Shown here: piece after piece, positions 40,924-49,593 of the stretch
Layout of the letters: each line of letters starts with the position of its first letter
Numbering within the stretch: position 1 is the stretch's first letter
From: Candidatus Segatella papionis
GTDB lineage: Bacteria > Bacteroidota > Bacteroidia > Bacteroidales > Bacteroidaceae
Direction: 5' to 3'
Length of the DNA: 51,596 nt
Assembly: GCA_002297965.1 (NCBI GenBank)
Contig: DBLF01000030.1
Coordinates: 1 to 51,596 of the forward strand
Notes under the pieces: generated by a model
The model's input: only the letters and a program-made list of their open reading frames with translations
Told to the model about the DNA's origin: nothing
Databases searched by the model: none
Made by a program: the position numbers and the translations under genes

Positions 40924-42282
40924 ATGAGTAATAAAAAAGGTTTGTTGGCTTTGTCGCCGTTGTTTTTACTGATAGTCCTCATAGTGGTTTTCACCATCTA
41001 CTCGGTGAATCCCTGCCACAAGGACACTACCCTTTCGCTAACTGTGGCATTCATGATTTCCAGCATCTATGCCGTGGCGATCTCTGGTGGTATGCCCATT
41101 AGAAAGAGGGTAGATACCTATAGTAAGGGTGCCGGAGCCAACAATCTGATGCTTATGCTTTGGATATATGTGTTGGCAGGATCGTTCGCTTCATCAGCCA
41201 AGGCGATGGGAGCTGTGGATGCCACTGTCAACTTGGCGTTAAGCGTCTTGCCAGCCAGTATGATTCTGCCTGGTTTGTTTTTGGCGGCATGTTTCATCTC
41301 CGTATCCATTGGAACAAGCGTCGGCACAGTAGTGGCACTTGTTCCGATAGCTGCGGGACTCGCTCATACTATGGGAGCGAACGTGGGCATGATGACCGCC
41401 ATCATTGTGGGCGGTGCTTATTTTGGTGACAACCTCTCCTTCATATCCGACACCACCGTGGTGGCTACGCAAACCCAGAATTGCCAGATGAGCGACAAGT
41501 TTCGGGTGAATTCACTTATCGTGGTTCCCGCTGCCGTCGTTGTGCTCATTATCTATGCCATCATGGGATTCGGCCTCCAGGCTCCCACGAAGATTCCCGA
41601 TGTAGAATATGTCAAGGTCTTACCTTACCTTGTGGTTTTGGTGGCGGCCATTGCCGACATGAATGTGATGGCCGTGCTTACGGTTGGTACCTTGTTGTGC
41701 GGAGTGATAGGCATCGGGACTTACCTCTTGGCATCGCAAGGAGTAGCCCAAGGTATGGATGCAGTTGGAAATACCATCGCCAATGCGGGCGGTTACGACC
41801 TTTTCGGCTGGTTCTCTGCTATGGGAAATGGCATCATTGGAATGGGTGAACTGGTCATCATCGCCATGATGGCGGGTGGCATGCTGGAGATTATTCGGGA
41901 GAATGGCGGAATTAACTATGTCATCGAAAAGATTACCGCCCACGTGAATGGCAAGCGAGGGGCAGAGCTGTCTATTGCCGCCCTGGTTTCGATGGTGAAT
42001 ATCTGCACCGCCAACAATACTGTGGCTATCCTCACAGTAGGCAACATTGCCAAGAAGATAGGCGATAAGTATGGAGTAGATAACCGTAAGGCAGCGAGCA
42101 TCCTCGATACCTTCTCCTGTATGGTACAGGGATTAATACCCTATGGCGTTCAGATGCTTCTGGCGGCTGGACTTGCCAGTCTCAGTCCGATGGACATCCT
42201 CCCCTACCTCTATTATCCCGTGGCGATAGGTATGGCTGCGTTGCTTTCCATTTTCTTCCGCTATCCGAAGAGATACAGTTGA
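40924..42282 (+). CDS. NhaC-family Na+/H+ antiporter
   Basis: The protein is 452 residues with about eleven or twelve membrane helices. Family segments include SIGTSVGTVVALVPIAAGLA, GGAYFGDNLSFISDTTVVATQTQ and MVNICTANNTVAILTVG, typical of NhaC-type transporters. It would exchange Na+ for protons, or in some relatives an organic acid, across the inner membrane. It sits after uxaA but with a 262-base gap, so a link to hexuronate use is uncertain. The next gene starts about 75 bases downstream. Confidence 0.88.
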   Translation: MSNKKGLLALSPLFLLIVLIVVFTIYSVNPCHKDTTLSLTVAFMISSIYAVAISGGMPIRKRVDTYSKGAGANNLMLMLWIYVLAGSFASSAKAMGAVDATVNLALSVLPASMILPGLFLAACFISVSIGTSVGTVVALVPIAAGLAHTMGANVGMMTAIIVGGAYFGDNLSFISDTTVVATQTQNCQMSDKFRVNSLIVVPAAVVVLIIYAIMGFGLQAPTKIPDVEYVKVLPYLVVLVAAIADMNVMAVLTVGTLLCGVIGIGTYLLASQGVAQGMDAVGNTIANAGGYDLFGWFSAMGNGIIGMGELVIIAMMAGGMLEIIRENGGINYVIEKITAHVNGKRGAELSIAALVSMVNICTANNTVAILTVGNIAKKIGDKYGVDNRKAASILDTFSCMVQGLIPYGVQMLLAAGLASLSPMDILPYLYYPVAIGMAALLSIFFRYPKRYS

Positions 42283-42356
42283 TGGATGTCATAATGCGTA
42301 AGGCCGTGTGAAACGTATGGATGAAGAAACATAAATACTATTTAATTCATTTAGCT

Positions 42357-43052
42357 ATGGACTTTTTACAGAGAAACCTGTTTGTTAAGTTGCGCTCCGA
42401 CTACTTCCAAACGAAGGAAGAGATGGAGCCTATGACTACCTTCAAGCAGAAGAAGATAGCCCAGATGATGAAGAACCTTAATGATGTGCCTGCAGGCGAA
42501 GTTCGTATGAATAATGGCTTCCTGAACCGCCGCCTTATGAGCATACAGGAAAACGAACGGCATGCCATCGATACGTCGGTGGAGACTCTGCACCTGTTGC
42601 GCATCATCGTGTCCAACATCAATGGCATTCTTTCCAACGGTGTGAATCTGAGCGGTATCATCGAGATGGGTATCTACCTGCGCACCAAGGGCGATAAGGT
42701 GGATTTCGTAAAATTGGATAGATGGCTTGCCAAATTGCGAATCCAACGCATGGCGCAATTGCAGGGTAGCGTGCTGATTCTCTTCTTTGACTTTGAGCAA
42801 GATGAGATTCCCTATGTACATCGGGTGGAACGAGGTGCTTATAAGCTCACCCTTCGTTCACTCTATTACAACAGTCTAGACCAGCAAGAGATTCTCTTCG
42901 AGCAAACTCGGGCAGGCTTCGTGCGCACCACAGGAGGTACTATGCGAAAGAACTTGCGCCGGAGCATGAGGTACCTGGAGTATGCCCCCATCGAAACCAT
43001 CAGCAACTTTTGGAACAACTTCTTCCGATCGCTTTCCGAGATAGAGGAATAG
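42357..43052 (+). CDS. Conserved protein of unknown function
   Basis: The protein is 231 residues from the chosen ATG at 42357, which follows an AT-rich leader; a frame-internal ATG at 42321 adds 12 residues. It is soluble, with no signal peptide. The sequence is mostly helical and basic (FKQKKIAQMMKNLNDVPAG; WLAKLRIQRMAQLQGSVLIL), with a hydrophobic FFDFEQDEIPYVHRV and a C-terminal RRSMRYLEYAPIETISNFW. I do not recognise a family. It may be cotranscribed with the NhaC gene. Confidence 0.65.
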   Translation: MDFLQRNLFVKLRSDYFQTKEEMEPMTTFKQKKIAQMMKNLNDVPAGEVRMNNGFLNRRLMSIQENERHAIDTSVETLHLLRIIVSNINGILSNGVNLSGIIEMGIYLRTKGDKVDFVKLDRWLAKLRIQRMAQLQGSVLILFFDFEQDEIPYVHRVERGAYKLTLRSLYYNSLDQQEILFEQTRAGFVRTTGGTMRKNLRRSMRYLEYAPIETISNFWNNFFRSLSEIEE

Positions 43053-43191
43053 CAATATTTTCTCATATCGAAGAATAATATTCGTAACAGAGGAAGGGCA
43101 TCTTCTCTCTTATCGAAGAACGATATAAGAAGAATAATATAAAATATATAAAAAATAAGCTCTTAGTGATACGAATATCAGTTGAATTTCG

Positions 43192-43199
43192 TACCTTTG
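43192..43199 (+). promoter_or_regulatory. Promoter -7 box giving a probably leaderless GH25 mRNA
   Basis: TACCTTTG ends five bases before the ATG at 43205. The predicted transcription start falls at or next to the start codon. The ORF open from 43166 would start upstream of the promoter and is rejected. Confidence 0.65.
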
Positions 43200-43204
43200 C
43201 ATTT

Positions 43205-43891
43205 ATGAAAAGAATATTTATAACTATCATATCGACCATTCTAACTCTTTCTAGCCACGCACAGGTACAATGCGAGGACACTTGTAGCCATGTCCATGGC
43301 ATCGACCTCAGCCACTATCAGGGCAATGTGTTCTGGGAGACAGTGGGCGACAATTCCAAAATGGCATACGTCTATCTCAAGGCCACTGAGGGTGGATCCA
43401 ATGTGGATAGCAAATATAAGCAAAATATAGACCTTGCCCACAGATATGGCCTAAAGGTGGGTTCTTACCACTTTTATCGTGCCCGCATTCCTCAGCAGAC
43501 GCAGTTGGAAAATTTCAAGGCTCAGTGCAGACCTGGTGACCAAGATTTGTTACCAATGATCGATGTGGAGACCAAGAGCGGCTTAGAGACCGAGGAGTTT
43601 TGCGACTCCCTCTTCAAGTTTCTTCATCTCGTGGAGAAAGCCTATAGACAAAAACCACTTATCTATACAGGTGCCAACTTTTATGACAGTTATTTGCGAG
43701 GCAAGCTAGACAGCTACAAGCTGATGATAGCTCAATATACCAAGCGAGAGCCTGTGCTGAAGGATGGAAGAGACATCGAAATGTGGCAATACACCGGTAA
43801 GGGCAAACTGAACGGTATCAATGGCTATGTGGACAAGAGCCGATTCATGGGAAGGCACAAACTTCGAGAAATCAGATTTCGTCATAGATAA
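43205..43891 (+). CDS. GH25 muramidase (lysozyme)
   Basis: The protein is 228 residues with a signal peptide (MKRIFITIISTILTLSSHAQ). The GH25 barrel shows HGIDLSHYQG (Asp34), YVYLKATEGG, GSYHFYRA, and the catalytic pair Asp120-Glu122 in MIDVET, then QYTKREPV and MWQYTGKG. It hydrolyses the MurNAc-GlcNAc bond of peptidoglycan in the periplasm or outside the cell, for wall remodelling or against neighbours. It appears monocistronic. The start at 43205 is supported by the signal peptide and the promoter position. A tandem array begins at its stop codon. Confidence 0.92.
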   Translation: MKRIFITIISTILTLSSHAQVQCEDTCSHVHGIDLSHYQGNVFWETVGDNSKMAYVYLKATEGGSNVDSKYKQNIDLAHRYGLKVGSYHFYRARIPQQTQLENFKAQCRPGDQDLLPMIDVETKSGLETEEFCDSLFKFLHLVEKAYRQKPLIYTGANFYDSYLRGKLDSYKLMIAQYTKREPVLKDGRDIEMWQYTGKGKLNGINGYVDKSRFMGRHKLREIRFRHR

Positions 43892-43979
43892 GTTACCGCA
43901 TAGATAGCTCTGCCATATATAGATAACTTGTATAATATAGATAAGTTGTCATATAAATAAGCTATCATAGATTAGCAAG
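43881..43979 (+). repeat. Tandem array starting at the GH25 stop codon
   Basis: Six copies of a core (C/T)ATA(G/A)AT occur at 43883, 43899, 43918, 43936, 43952 and 43966, spaced 14-19 bases, many extended as ATAGATAAGTT. The first copy contains the TAA stop. Confidence 0.8.
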
Positions 43980-44022
43980 TAAACTAAGGATTAAACAATA
44001 CACATTATTATATAATATTACG

Positions 44023-45393
44023 ATGGCTATAATAAAATGTCCAGAATGTGGACGCCAAATCAGCGACAAGGCTCCTACTTGTCCTAGTTGCGGCGTTGAG
44101 ATTGCAGGAAAGGTTATCAAGTGTCCGCATTGCGGCGAGGTGTATTTCCGCAGCCAGGAGATGTGTCCTAACTGCCATGAGATAACAGTTGGTGCAACCA
44201 ATATTACACCCGCTTCTTTGGATTCTTCTGTCCCTATCGGTCAAAAAACTCCAGCCCCTGTTGAGCAGGAGGCTATTGTGCCTGTTCGTTCGGAATCTTC
44301 CGAATCAAACCAGTCTGAAGCAAAGTCTTCTGAGCCTCCTTCGGCTTCGGTTCCACCTGTACCCCCGGTGCGGCAGGAACCTCCTCGTGTAGTGCAACGT
44401 CCAGCGACTCCCCCCGCTCCTCCTATTCCACCTGTCCCCCCTGTACGGAGACCTACAGGAATGGATAATGGAAATGGTGGAAATAATGGCAATACACCCG
44501 ATGGTCAGGCCACGAAGAAAAAGAGCAATCGTGCTATCCTTATCATTTCGTTTATCTTTGCGGTTTTGGTTTGTGGCATTATGTATTATTTCTATGACAG
44601 TGCCAACCGCAATAAGGAGCAGGAGGCCTATGAGTATGCTATGCAGAGTAGCGACCCGATGGTGTTGCAGAGTTACCTAGATACCTATCAGGATGCCGAT
44701 GAAGCTCACCGCGATTCCATTATGGCTCATCTAGATATGTTGAAGCAGGTAGATCAAGATTGGACCAACGCCGTTGTGAGCGGATCCAAGGAAGCGCTTG
44801 AGGCTTATCTCCAGAAATACCCTAACAGCCCGCACAAACAGGAGGTATGGAACAAGATTGATTCCATCGACTGGAACGTGGCGAAGGCCGCAGACAATGT
44901 GGATGCTTATCAGACTTACCTCGATGCACATACAGATGGTGCCCACATCGAAGAGGCTGAGAATGCACTGAAGAAAGCTAAGAGTCGTGACCTTCAGCCA
45001 GAGGAGAAGCAGATGGTGAGCGGTCTTTTCCGTCAGTTCTTCCAGAGTATCAATTCGCATAACGCCGATGGACTTACTGCCACCTGCGAGGACATCCTCT
45101 CTTCGCTTCTTGGCAAAACTTCTGCCACCAAGGCGGATGTGGTGACATTCATGGACAAGCTATACAAAGATAATGTTGCCAATATGAACTGGCACATCAA
45201 CAATGACTATCAAATTAAGAAGCGTGAGGTAGGTGATGAGGATTATGAATATCAAGTTCAGTTCTCTGCACGGCAAGATCTCGATTTGACCGATGGCAGC
45301 AAGAAGGAGAATCTATTCAAGATTTCTGCTGTGGTATCGCCAGATGGCAAGGTTTCTTCCTTTAACATGAATAAGATTTCTTTGGGAGAATAA
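44023..45393 (+). CDS. Double zinc-ribbon, single-pass membrane protein
   Basis: The protein is 456 residues. Two zinc ribbons open it (Cys6/Cys9/Cys20/Cys23 and Cys34/Cys37/Cys48/Cys51). A Pro/Ser/Glu-rich linker (about 60-165), a transmembrane helix (171-188) and a C-terminal extracytoplasmic domain follow. The latter has TPR-like repeats (KEALEAYLQKYPNSPHKQEVW; NVDAYQTYLDAHTDGAHIEEA) and a terminal alpha/beta domain. The ribbons would be cytoplasmic. Similar zinc-ribbon plus membrane-helix proteins are widespread but uncharacterised. It may sense or organise something at the membrane; no function is assigned. Confidence 0.78.
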   Translation: MAIIKCPECGRQISDKAPTCPSCGVEIAGKVIKCPHCGEVYFRSQEMCPNCHEITVGATNITPASLDSSVPIGQKTPAPVEQEAIVPVRSESSESNQSEAKSSEPPSASVPPVPPVRQEPPRVVQRPATPPAPPIPPVPPVRRPTGMDNGNGGNNGNTPDGQATKKKSNRAILIISFIFAVLVCGIMYYFYDSANRNKEQEAYEYAMQSSDPMVLQSYLDTYQDADEAHRDSIMAHLDMLKQVDQDWTNAVVSGSKEALEAYLQKYPNSPHKQEVWNKIDSIDWNVAKAADNVDAYQTYLDAHTDGAHIEEAENALKKAKSRDLQPEEKQMVSGLFRQFFQSINSHNADGLTATCEDILSSLLGKTSATKADVVTFMDKLYKDNVANMNWHINNDYQIKKREVGDEDYEYQVQFSARQDLDLTDGSKKENLFKISAVVSPDGKVSSFNMNKISLGE

Positions 45394-45454
45394 TTATAAA
45401 TCTGTAGAGAATGTAATTAGGAGGATAATTATAAATCCATAGGAGATTTAATTA
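45384..45454 (+). repeat. 36/35-base duplication across the zinc-ribbon gene stop
   Basis: Units 45384-45419 and 45420-45454 share GATAATTATAAATC or AATAATTATAAATC and end in TAATTA. The first contains the TAA stop codon. Confidence 0.82.
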
Positions 45455-45463
45455 TAAAACGAT

Positions 45464-45515
45464 AAAAGGCAAGCCAGTCACAGGTCAACATTGATCTTTG
45501 GCTGGTTTGCCTTTT
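45464..45515 (+). terminator. Terminator after the zinc-ribbon protein gene
   Basis: AAAAGGCAAGCCAG (45464-45477) pairs with CTGGTTTGCCTTTT (45502-45515) over 14 positions, one a wobble. Confidence 0.82.
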
Positions 45516-45647
45516 GTGCTTGGTGGCTACTTTTTATCTTTTTCCGAGATTTTTCTCATTCTTTACTATAAGTTTTCTTAAGCCTTCTTGACTTTTAAGC
45601 CTTTTCCGACTTTTTCCTCGAAGACTCTTTTTAGTCATCTAAAACCT

Positions 45648-46481
45648 TTAGTTTGCCTCTTTCATCTCTCGGAGCAACTCTTTCTGTCGCTCGGTAAGAT
45701 TGGTAGGTAGCTTTACGTTGTAAGTGATAATCAAGTCGCCAAAGGTTCCGTCGCCACGGTCGTATCCCTTGCCACGCACACGTACCTTGGTACCGTTTTG
45801 GGTCTCTGGTTTGATTTTCAACTTAATCTTTGAGCCGTTGCTGAGTTTTACGATACCCTCGCCGCCCAGTAAAGCCGTGTACATATCAATGTTCACGTTC
45901 ATGTTCATCTCTCCGTTGTTGCTGCGAGTATTCTGACCGCCACATCCGCCGTTGCATCCGCCAGTGCTGAAACCTGAACCTGCGCCATATCCAGCGTTCC
46001 CGCTGAACCCAGCGCCGCCAGCGTTTCCGAAGCCACCGAATCCACCAGCGCCACCGCCGAAGCTTTCAAAGCCACCGAAACCACCCTGCTGCTGACTGGT
46101 ACGTGCTCTGCCTCCGCCTCCGAAGAGGTTTTCGAAGAAGCTGGAGAATCCACCTCCACTACCTCCGAAGCTACTGAAGTCGAAGCCCTCGAAAGGATTT
46201 CCGCCGGCGGCACCACCGGCACCGCTGTAGCCTCCGCCTCCGAAGCCTTCGCCTACATTCTTCCACTGCTCGCCATACTGGTCGTACTTGGCTCGCTTTT
46301 CAGGGTCGGAAATCACCTCATACGCCTCGTTCAGCGCCTGGAACTTAGCCTTCGCTTTCGGGTCGTTAGGATGCAAATCCGGGTGAAACTGTTTTGCACG
46401 CTTGCGATATGCAGCGCGCACATCCTTCTGTGGGATGTTCTTATCTACACCGAGAATCTTGTAATAATCTACAAATGCCAT
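45648..46481 (-). CDS. J-domain co-chaperone with a single C-terminal domain (CbpA-like)
   Basis: The protein is 277 residues. The J domain (residues 4-68) has His33-Pro34-Asp35. A very long Gly/Phe/Ser-rich region (about 75-185) follows, then one substrate-binding domain (YTALLGGEGIVKLSNGSKIK; GTKVRVRGKGYDRGDGTFGD) and a terminal helix. This last part aligns by eye to C-terminal domain II of DnaJ/CbpA; domain I and the zinc finger are absent. It would stimulate DnaK ATPase activity in the cytoplasm. A full AGGAGG Shine-Dalgarno lies nine bases before the ATG, which is rare in this phylum. Confidence 0.88.
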   Translation of the reverse strand: MAFVDYYKILGVDKNIPQKDVRAAYRKRAKQFHPDLHPNDPKAKAKFQALNEAYEVISDPEKRAKYDQYGEQWKNVGEGFGGGGYSGAGGAAGGNPFEGFDFSSFGGSGGGFSSFFENLFGGGGRARTSQQQGGFGGFESFGGGAGGFGGFGNAGGAGFSGNAGYGAGSGFSTGGCNGGCGGQNTRSNNGEMNMNVNIDMYTALLGGEGIVKLSNGSKIKLKIKPETQNGTKVRVRGKGYDRGDGTFGDLIITYNVKLPTNLTERQKELLREMKEAN

Positions 46482-46490
46482 AGTATAATA

Positions 46491-46496
46491 CCTCCT
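46491..46496 (-). promoter_or_regulatory. Strong Shine-Dalgarno before the J-domain gene
   Basis: The minus strand reads AGGAGG with nine bases to the ATG at 46481. Other genes here have A-rich leaders without such a motif, and the site supports this start codon. Confidence 0.8.
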
Positions 46497-46556
46497 ATTT
46501 TTTATGTTTTTGACAAGAATCCAACAAAAAGTATGCCGTATTTGCCAACTTTTTTG

Positions 46557-46564
46557 TAATTTTG
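46557..46564 (+). promoter_or_regulatory. Promoter -7 box of the 5'-nucleotidase gene
   Basis: TAATTTTG matches TAnnTTTG, leaving a leader of about 110 bases. Near its 5' end GTCAA (46569-46573) can pair with TTGAC (46582-46586). Confidence 0.6.
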
Positions 46565-46677
46565 CAAAGTCAAAGGGGAACTTGACACCTCGTCAGGGGC
46601 TTTGTTGTTTGTGGTCTTGAGATGGGTAGTAAGGCTTCCCCCCAATAGTTCTATTCAAAATCCTATAAAGAAAAGAT

Positions 46678-48441
46678 ATGAAACAAGTATTTGCTGCGCT
46701 CCTCGTAGCGCTCTCTGTCAATTCGCAAGCTCTGGCTCAACAGCGTACCGTTCAACTCCGGGTGGTGGAGACGAGTGACGTTCACGGCTCTTTCTTCCCT
46801 TACGATTTCATCAATCGCAAGCCTAAGCCAGGCACCCTGGCTCGTGTGTCCTCCTATGTCAACGACTTACGAAAGACCTACAAGGACAATGTCATCCTCT
46901 TGGAAAACGGCGACATTCTCCAAGGGCAGCCTACCTGCTACTTCTATAATTATGTAAATACGAATGCACGCAATGTGGCAGCCGATGTCGTGAACTATAT
47001 GAAGTACGACGCTCAATGCTTCGGAAACCACGATGTGGAGACGGGGCACGCCGTTTACGACAAGTGGATCAAGGAGTTAAACTGTCCGGTTCTTGGTGCC
47101 AACATCATCGATACAAAGACGGGCGAGCCTTACGTAAAACCTTATATCATCCTGAACCGCGAGGGCGTGAAGATAGCCGTCCTTGGCATGCTGACCCCAG
47201 CCATCCCTAACTGGCTCACGGAGAATCTCTGGAGTGGAATGAAGTTTGAGAATATGGTGACCAGCGCCAAGCGATGGATGAAGCACATCCAGGAGAACGA
47301 GAAGCCTGATGTGGTTATCGGTGTGTTCCATAGCGGCAAGGAAGGCGGTATCACCACCCCTGACTATGAGGAGGATGCCTCGCTGCGTGTGGCGAAGGAG
47401 GTGCCAGGATTCGACGTGGTATTCTTCGGACACGACCACACCCGTTGTAATGAGACCGTAACCAATGTGGAGGGCAAGAAGGTGGTTTGCCTAGACCCTG
47501 CCAACAACGCCATGAACGTGGGCGATGCTTCTATCACCCTCATCCTCGACAAGAAGAAGGTGAACGGCAAGAAACAGTATGTGGTGACTGACAAGCAGGT
47601 GAGCGGCAGTCTGCCAGATGTGACAAAATGTCCTATCGACGAGGATTTCATGAAGGCGTTCGAGCCTCAGATTGCAGAAATCAATCAGTATGTGGGCAAG
47701 CAGATTGGTACATTCAAGAACACCATCCACAGCCGCGAGTCTTTCTTCGGAAGCTGTGCCTTCAATGACTTCATTCTCAATCTGCAGCTTCAGATTACCG
47801 GAGCCGACATCGCCTTCAACGCCCCTTTGCAGTTTGATGCCACCATCAATGCTGGTCCTATCTATGTAGGCGATATGTTCAACCTCTATAAATATGAGAA
47901 CCAGCTCTATGTGATGCGCCTCACCGGCGAGGAGATTCGCAAGCATCTGGAGATGAGCTACGACCTCTGGGTGAATACGATGAAGAGTCCAGAAGACCAT
48001 CTGCTCTTGCTCGACAACCAGACTTGGGGCGACCAGCAGCGATTGGGCTTCAAGAATTTCTCGTTCAACTTCGACAGTGCCGCAGGCATCGACTACGAGG
48101 TGGATGTCACCAAGCCAAACGGCGAGAAGGTGAAGATATTGCGCATGAGCAACGGCCAGCCATTCGATGAAAAGAAGTGGTACACCGTGGCTGTGAACAG
48201 CTATCGAGGCAATGGCGGCGGCGAATTGCTCACCCGAGGTGCCGGAATTCCAAAGGACAGCCTCGACAGCCGTATCATCTATCGCAGCGAGCGCGACCAG
48301 CGTTATTATCTCATGGAGGCCATCGAAAAGATGGGTACCGTGGAGGCTAAAGCAAACAACAACTGGAAGTTTGTTCCAGAGACATGGACCAAGCCTGCTG
48401 CAGAAAGAGACTATCAGTTGTTATTCGGAAATAAGAAATAA
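46678..48441 (+). CDS. Periplasmic 5'-nucleotidase / cyclic nucleotide phosphodiesterase family
   Basis: The protein is 587 residues with a signal peptide (KQVFAALLVALSVNSQALA). The metallophosphoesterase motifs occur in order: SDVHG (Asp34, His36), ENGDILQG, CFGNHDVE, GVFHSGKEGG and FFGHDHTRC. The C-terminal substrate-binding domain spans about 330-570, with RESFFGSCAFNDFI and the nucleotide-stacking region NSYRGNGGGELLTRGAG. It belongs to the UshA/CpdB group and would dephosphorylate extracellular nucleotides or 2',3'-cyclic nucleotides for nucleoside uptake. It is monocistronic by its own promoter and has duplicated 3' codons after the stop. Confidence 0.92.
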   Translation: MKQVFAALLVALSVNSQALAQQRTVQLRVVETSDVHGSFFPYDFINRKPKPGTLARVSSYVNDLRKTYKDNVILLENGDILQGQPTCYFYNYVNTNARNVAADVVNYMKYDAQCFGNHDVETGHAVYDKWIKELNCPVLGANIIDTKTGEPYVKPYIILNREGVKIAVLGMLTPAIPNWLTENLWSGMKFENMVTSAKRWMKHIQENEKPDVVIGVFHSGKEGGITTPDYEEDASLRVAKEVPGFDVVFFGHDHTRCNETVTNVEGKKVVCLDPANNAMNVGDASITLILDKKKVNGKKQYVVTDKQVSGSLPDVTKCPIDEDFMKAFEPQIAEINQYVGKQIGTFKNTIHSRESFFGSCAFNDFILNLQLQITGADIAFNAPLQFDATINAGPIYVGDMFNLYKYENQLYVMRLTGEEIRKHLEMSYDLWVNTMKSPEDHLLLLDNQTWGDQQRLGFKNFSFNFDSAAGIDYEVDVTKPNGEKVKILRMSNGQPFDEKKWYTVAVNSYRGNGGGELLTRGAGIPKDSLDSRIIYRSERDQRYYLMEAIEKMGTVEAKANNNWKFVPETWTKPAAERDYQLLFGNKK

Positions 48442-48479
48442 AAGATATTCTGAAATAAAAGTTATTCGGAAATACCAAG
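48421..48479 (+). repeat. Duplicated gene end after the 5'-nucleotidase
   Basis: TTATTCGGAAATA from the last codons (48421) recurs at 48462 after an intermediate ATATTCTGAAATAAAAG unit (48445-48461). A related TTATTCGGGAATAA lies at 48508. Confidence 0.82.
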
Positions 48480-48508
48480 CTAGAGATTTTGGGGTAGAAA
48501 TTGGAGTT

Positions 48509-48541
48509 ATTCGGGAATAAGATTCTTTTTTATTCCCGAAT
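48509..48541 (+). terminator. Inverted repeat, candidate terminator
   Basis: ATTCGGGAATAA (48509-48520) pairs perfectly over 12 bases with TTATTCCCGAAT (48530-48541). There is no T-run after it, and a third copy of the arm, TATTCCCGAATG, lies at 48566-48577. It could be a terminator or a protein-binding site. Confidence 0.5.
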
Positions 48542-48627
48542 GTTTCGAGACCAAGACTTGTTCTATATTCCCGAATGATACATATAAATTAGAGTAATAA
48601 GACATAATAAGACACAATAAGAAATAA

Positions 48628-49401
48628 ATGAAATATTGGTTTATATTTTGCAAGACCGACCTCTTGCTAGAGAAAAAGGAAGATGGAACCTATACGATTC
48701 CATGTAGTGAGGAATGCCCATTGCAGACGAAGCCATGGACTCATATCCTCAACATCACGCCGATGGCAGATGGCACGGAGGTGAAGACCTTCACCATCCC
48801 CGAGCCTGTCACCGACGACCCGCGCTTCGAGATGTGCGGCTTGCGTCCTAGCTTCTACAAGCTCACCTCCGAGCTTTATCAGAAAGCTGGTAAATGTCAG
48901 GAGTTGAACTATTGGGACATGAACACCCAGTATTGTGGCGTGTGCGGTTCGCCGATGAAGATGGCTACCGATATTAGCAAAAAATGCACCGAGTGTGGTA
49001 AGCAAGTGTGGCCATCGCTCGCCACCGCCATCATCGTGCTCATCAAGAAGGGCGATCAGGTGCTCTTGGTTCACGCCCGCAACTTCAAGGGGAATTTTGA
49101 CAGTCTCGTGGCTGGATTCGTAGAAACGGGCGAGAGCCTGGAGGAGGCTGTGCACCGCGAGGTGATGGAAGAGACGGGCTTGACCATCAAAAACCTGAAG
49201 TACTTCAGTTCCCAGCCATGGCCTTATCCTAGTGGACTGATGGTGGGCTACTCTGCCGAGTATGTGGATGGCGAAATTCACCTGCAGAAAGAGGAACTTT
49301 CACGGGGCAAATGGTTCACTAAGGACAACTTACCAATCCTCCCTGAGAAACTCTCCATAGCTCGTCGACTCATCGACGCATGGCTGGAAGATAGGCTGTA
49401 A
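48628..49401 (+). CDS. nudC: NAD(+) diphosphatase, Nudix family
   Basis: The protein is 257 residues. A zinc ribbon is formed by Cys103, Cys106, Cys120 and Cys123. The Nudix box spans residues 163-184 with the conserved Gly163, Glu169, Arg177-Glu178, Glu181-Glu182 and Gly184. The NADH-pyrophosphatase hallmark SQPWPYPSG follows at 195-203. It hydrolyses NAD(H) to NMN(H) and AMP, and in E. coli also removes NAD caps from RNA. It is cytoplasmic. It follows the nucleotidase gene and precedes an MFS gene, with repeat-filled gaps on both sides. Confidence 0.94.
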   Translation: MKYWFIFCKTDLLLEKKEDGTYTIPCSEECPLQTKPWTHILNITPMADGTEVKTFTIPEPVTDDPRFEMCGLRPSFYKLTSELYQKAGKCQELNYWDMNTQYCGVCGSPMKMATDISKKCTECGKQVWPSLATAIIVLIKKGDQVLLVHARNFKGNFDSLVAGFVETGESLEEAVHREVMEETGLTIKNLKYFSSQPWPYPSGLMVGYSAEYVDGEIHLQKEELSRGKWFTKDNLPILPEKLSIARRLIDAWLEDRL

Positions 49402-49426
49402 TGTTGGAAGGTCGCTGCTCTCGACT

Positions 49427-49493
49427 ACAAACTGGTAATGTTAGGACACTTTTTGGAAAACAAACTAGTAAAGTCTGGACACTTTTGGAGAAA
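49427..49493 (+). repeat. 33-base duplication after nudC
   Basis: Units 49427-49459 and 49460-49493 both begin ACAAACT(G/A)GTAA and contain GGACACTTTT. They follow the nudC stop by 25 bases. Confidence 0.85.
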
Positions 49494-49551
49494 GATAGGC
49501 AGAAATGGCTTGAAAGGAGCAGTTCGAGAATTAAGAGAAGATCGAAAAATG

Positions 49552-49593
49552 AGATAAGAAAGCGAAACAAAAAGATAAGAAAACGAAACAACG
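49552..49593 (+). repeat. 21-base duplication directly before the MFS start codon
   Basis: Units at 49552-49572 and 49573-49593 share AGATAAGAAA(G/A)CGAAACAA and match at 18 of 21 positions. The ATG at 49594 follows immediately. Confidence 0.88.

Noticed and set aside
43166..43204. Upstream start for the GH25 protein
   Set aside because: The promoter -7 box lies inside this extension, and the signal peptide begins at 43205.
48509..48577. Inverted repeats as insertion-sequence ends
   Set aside because: The three TATTCCCGAA arms are short, lie within 70 bases of each other and enclose no ORF.
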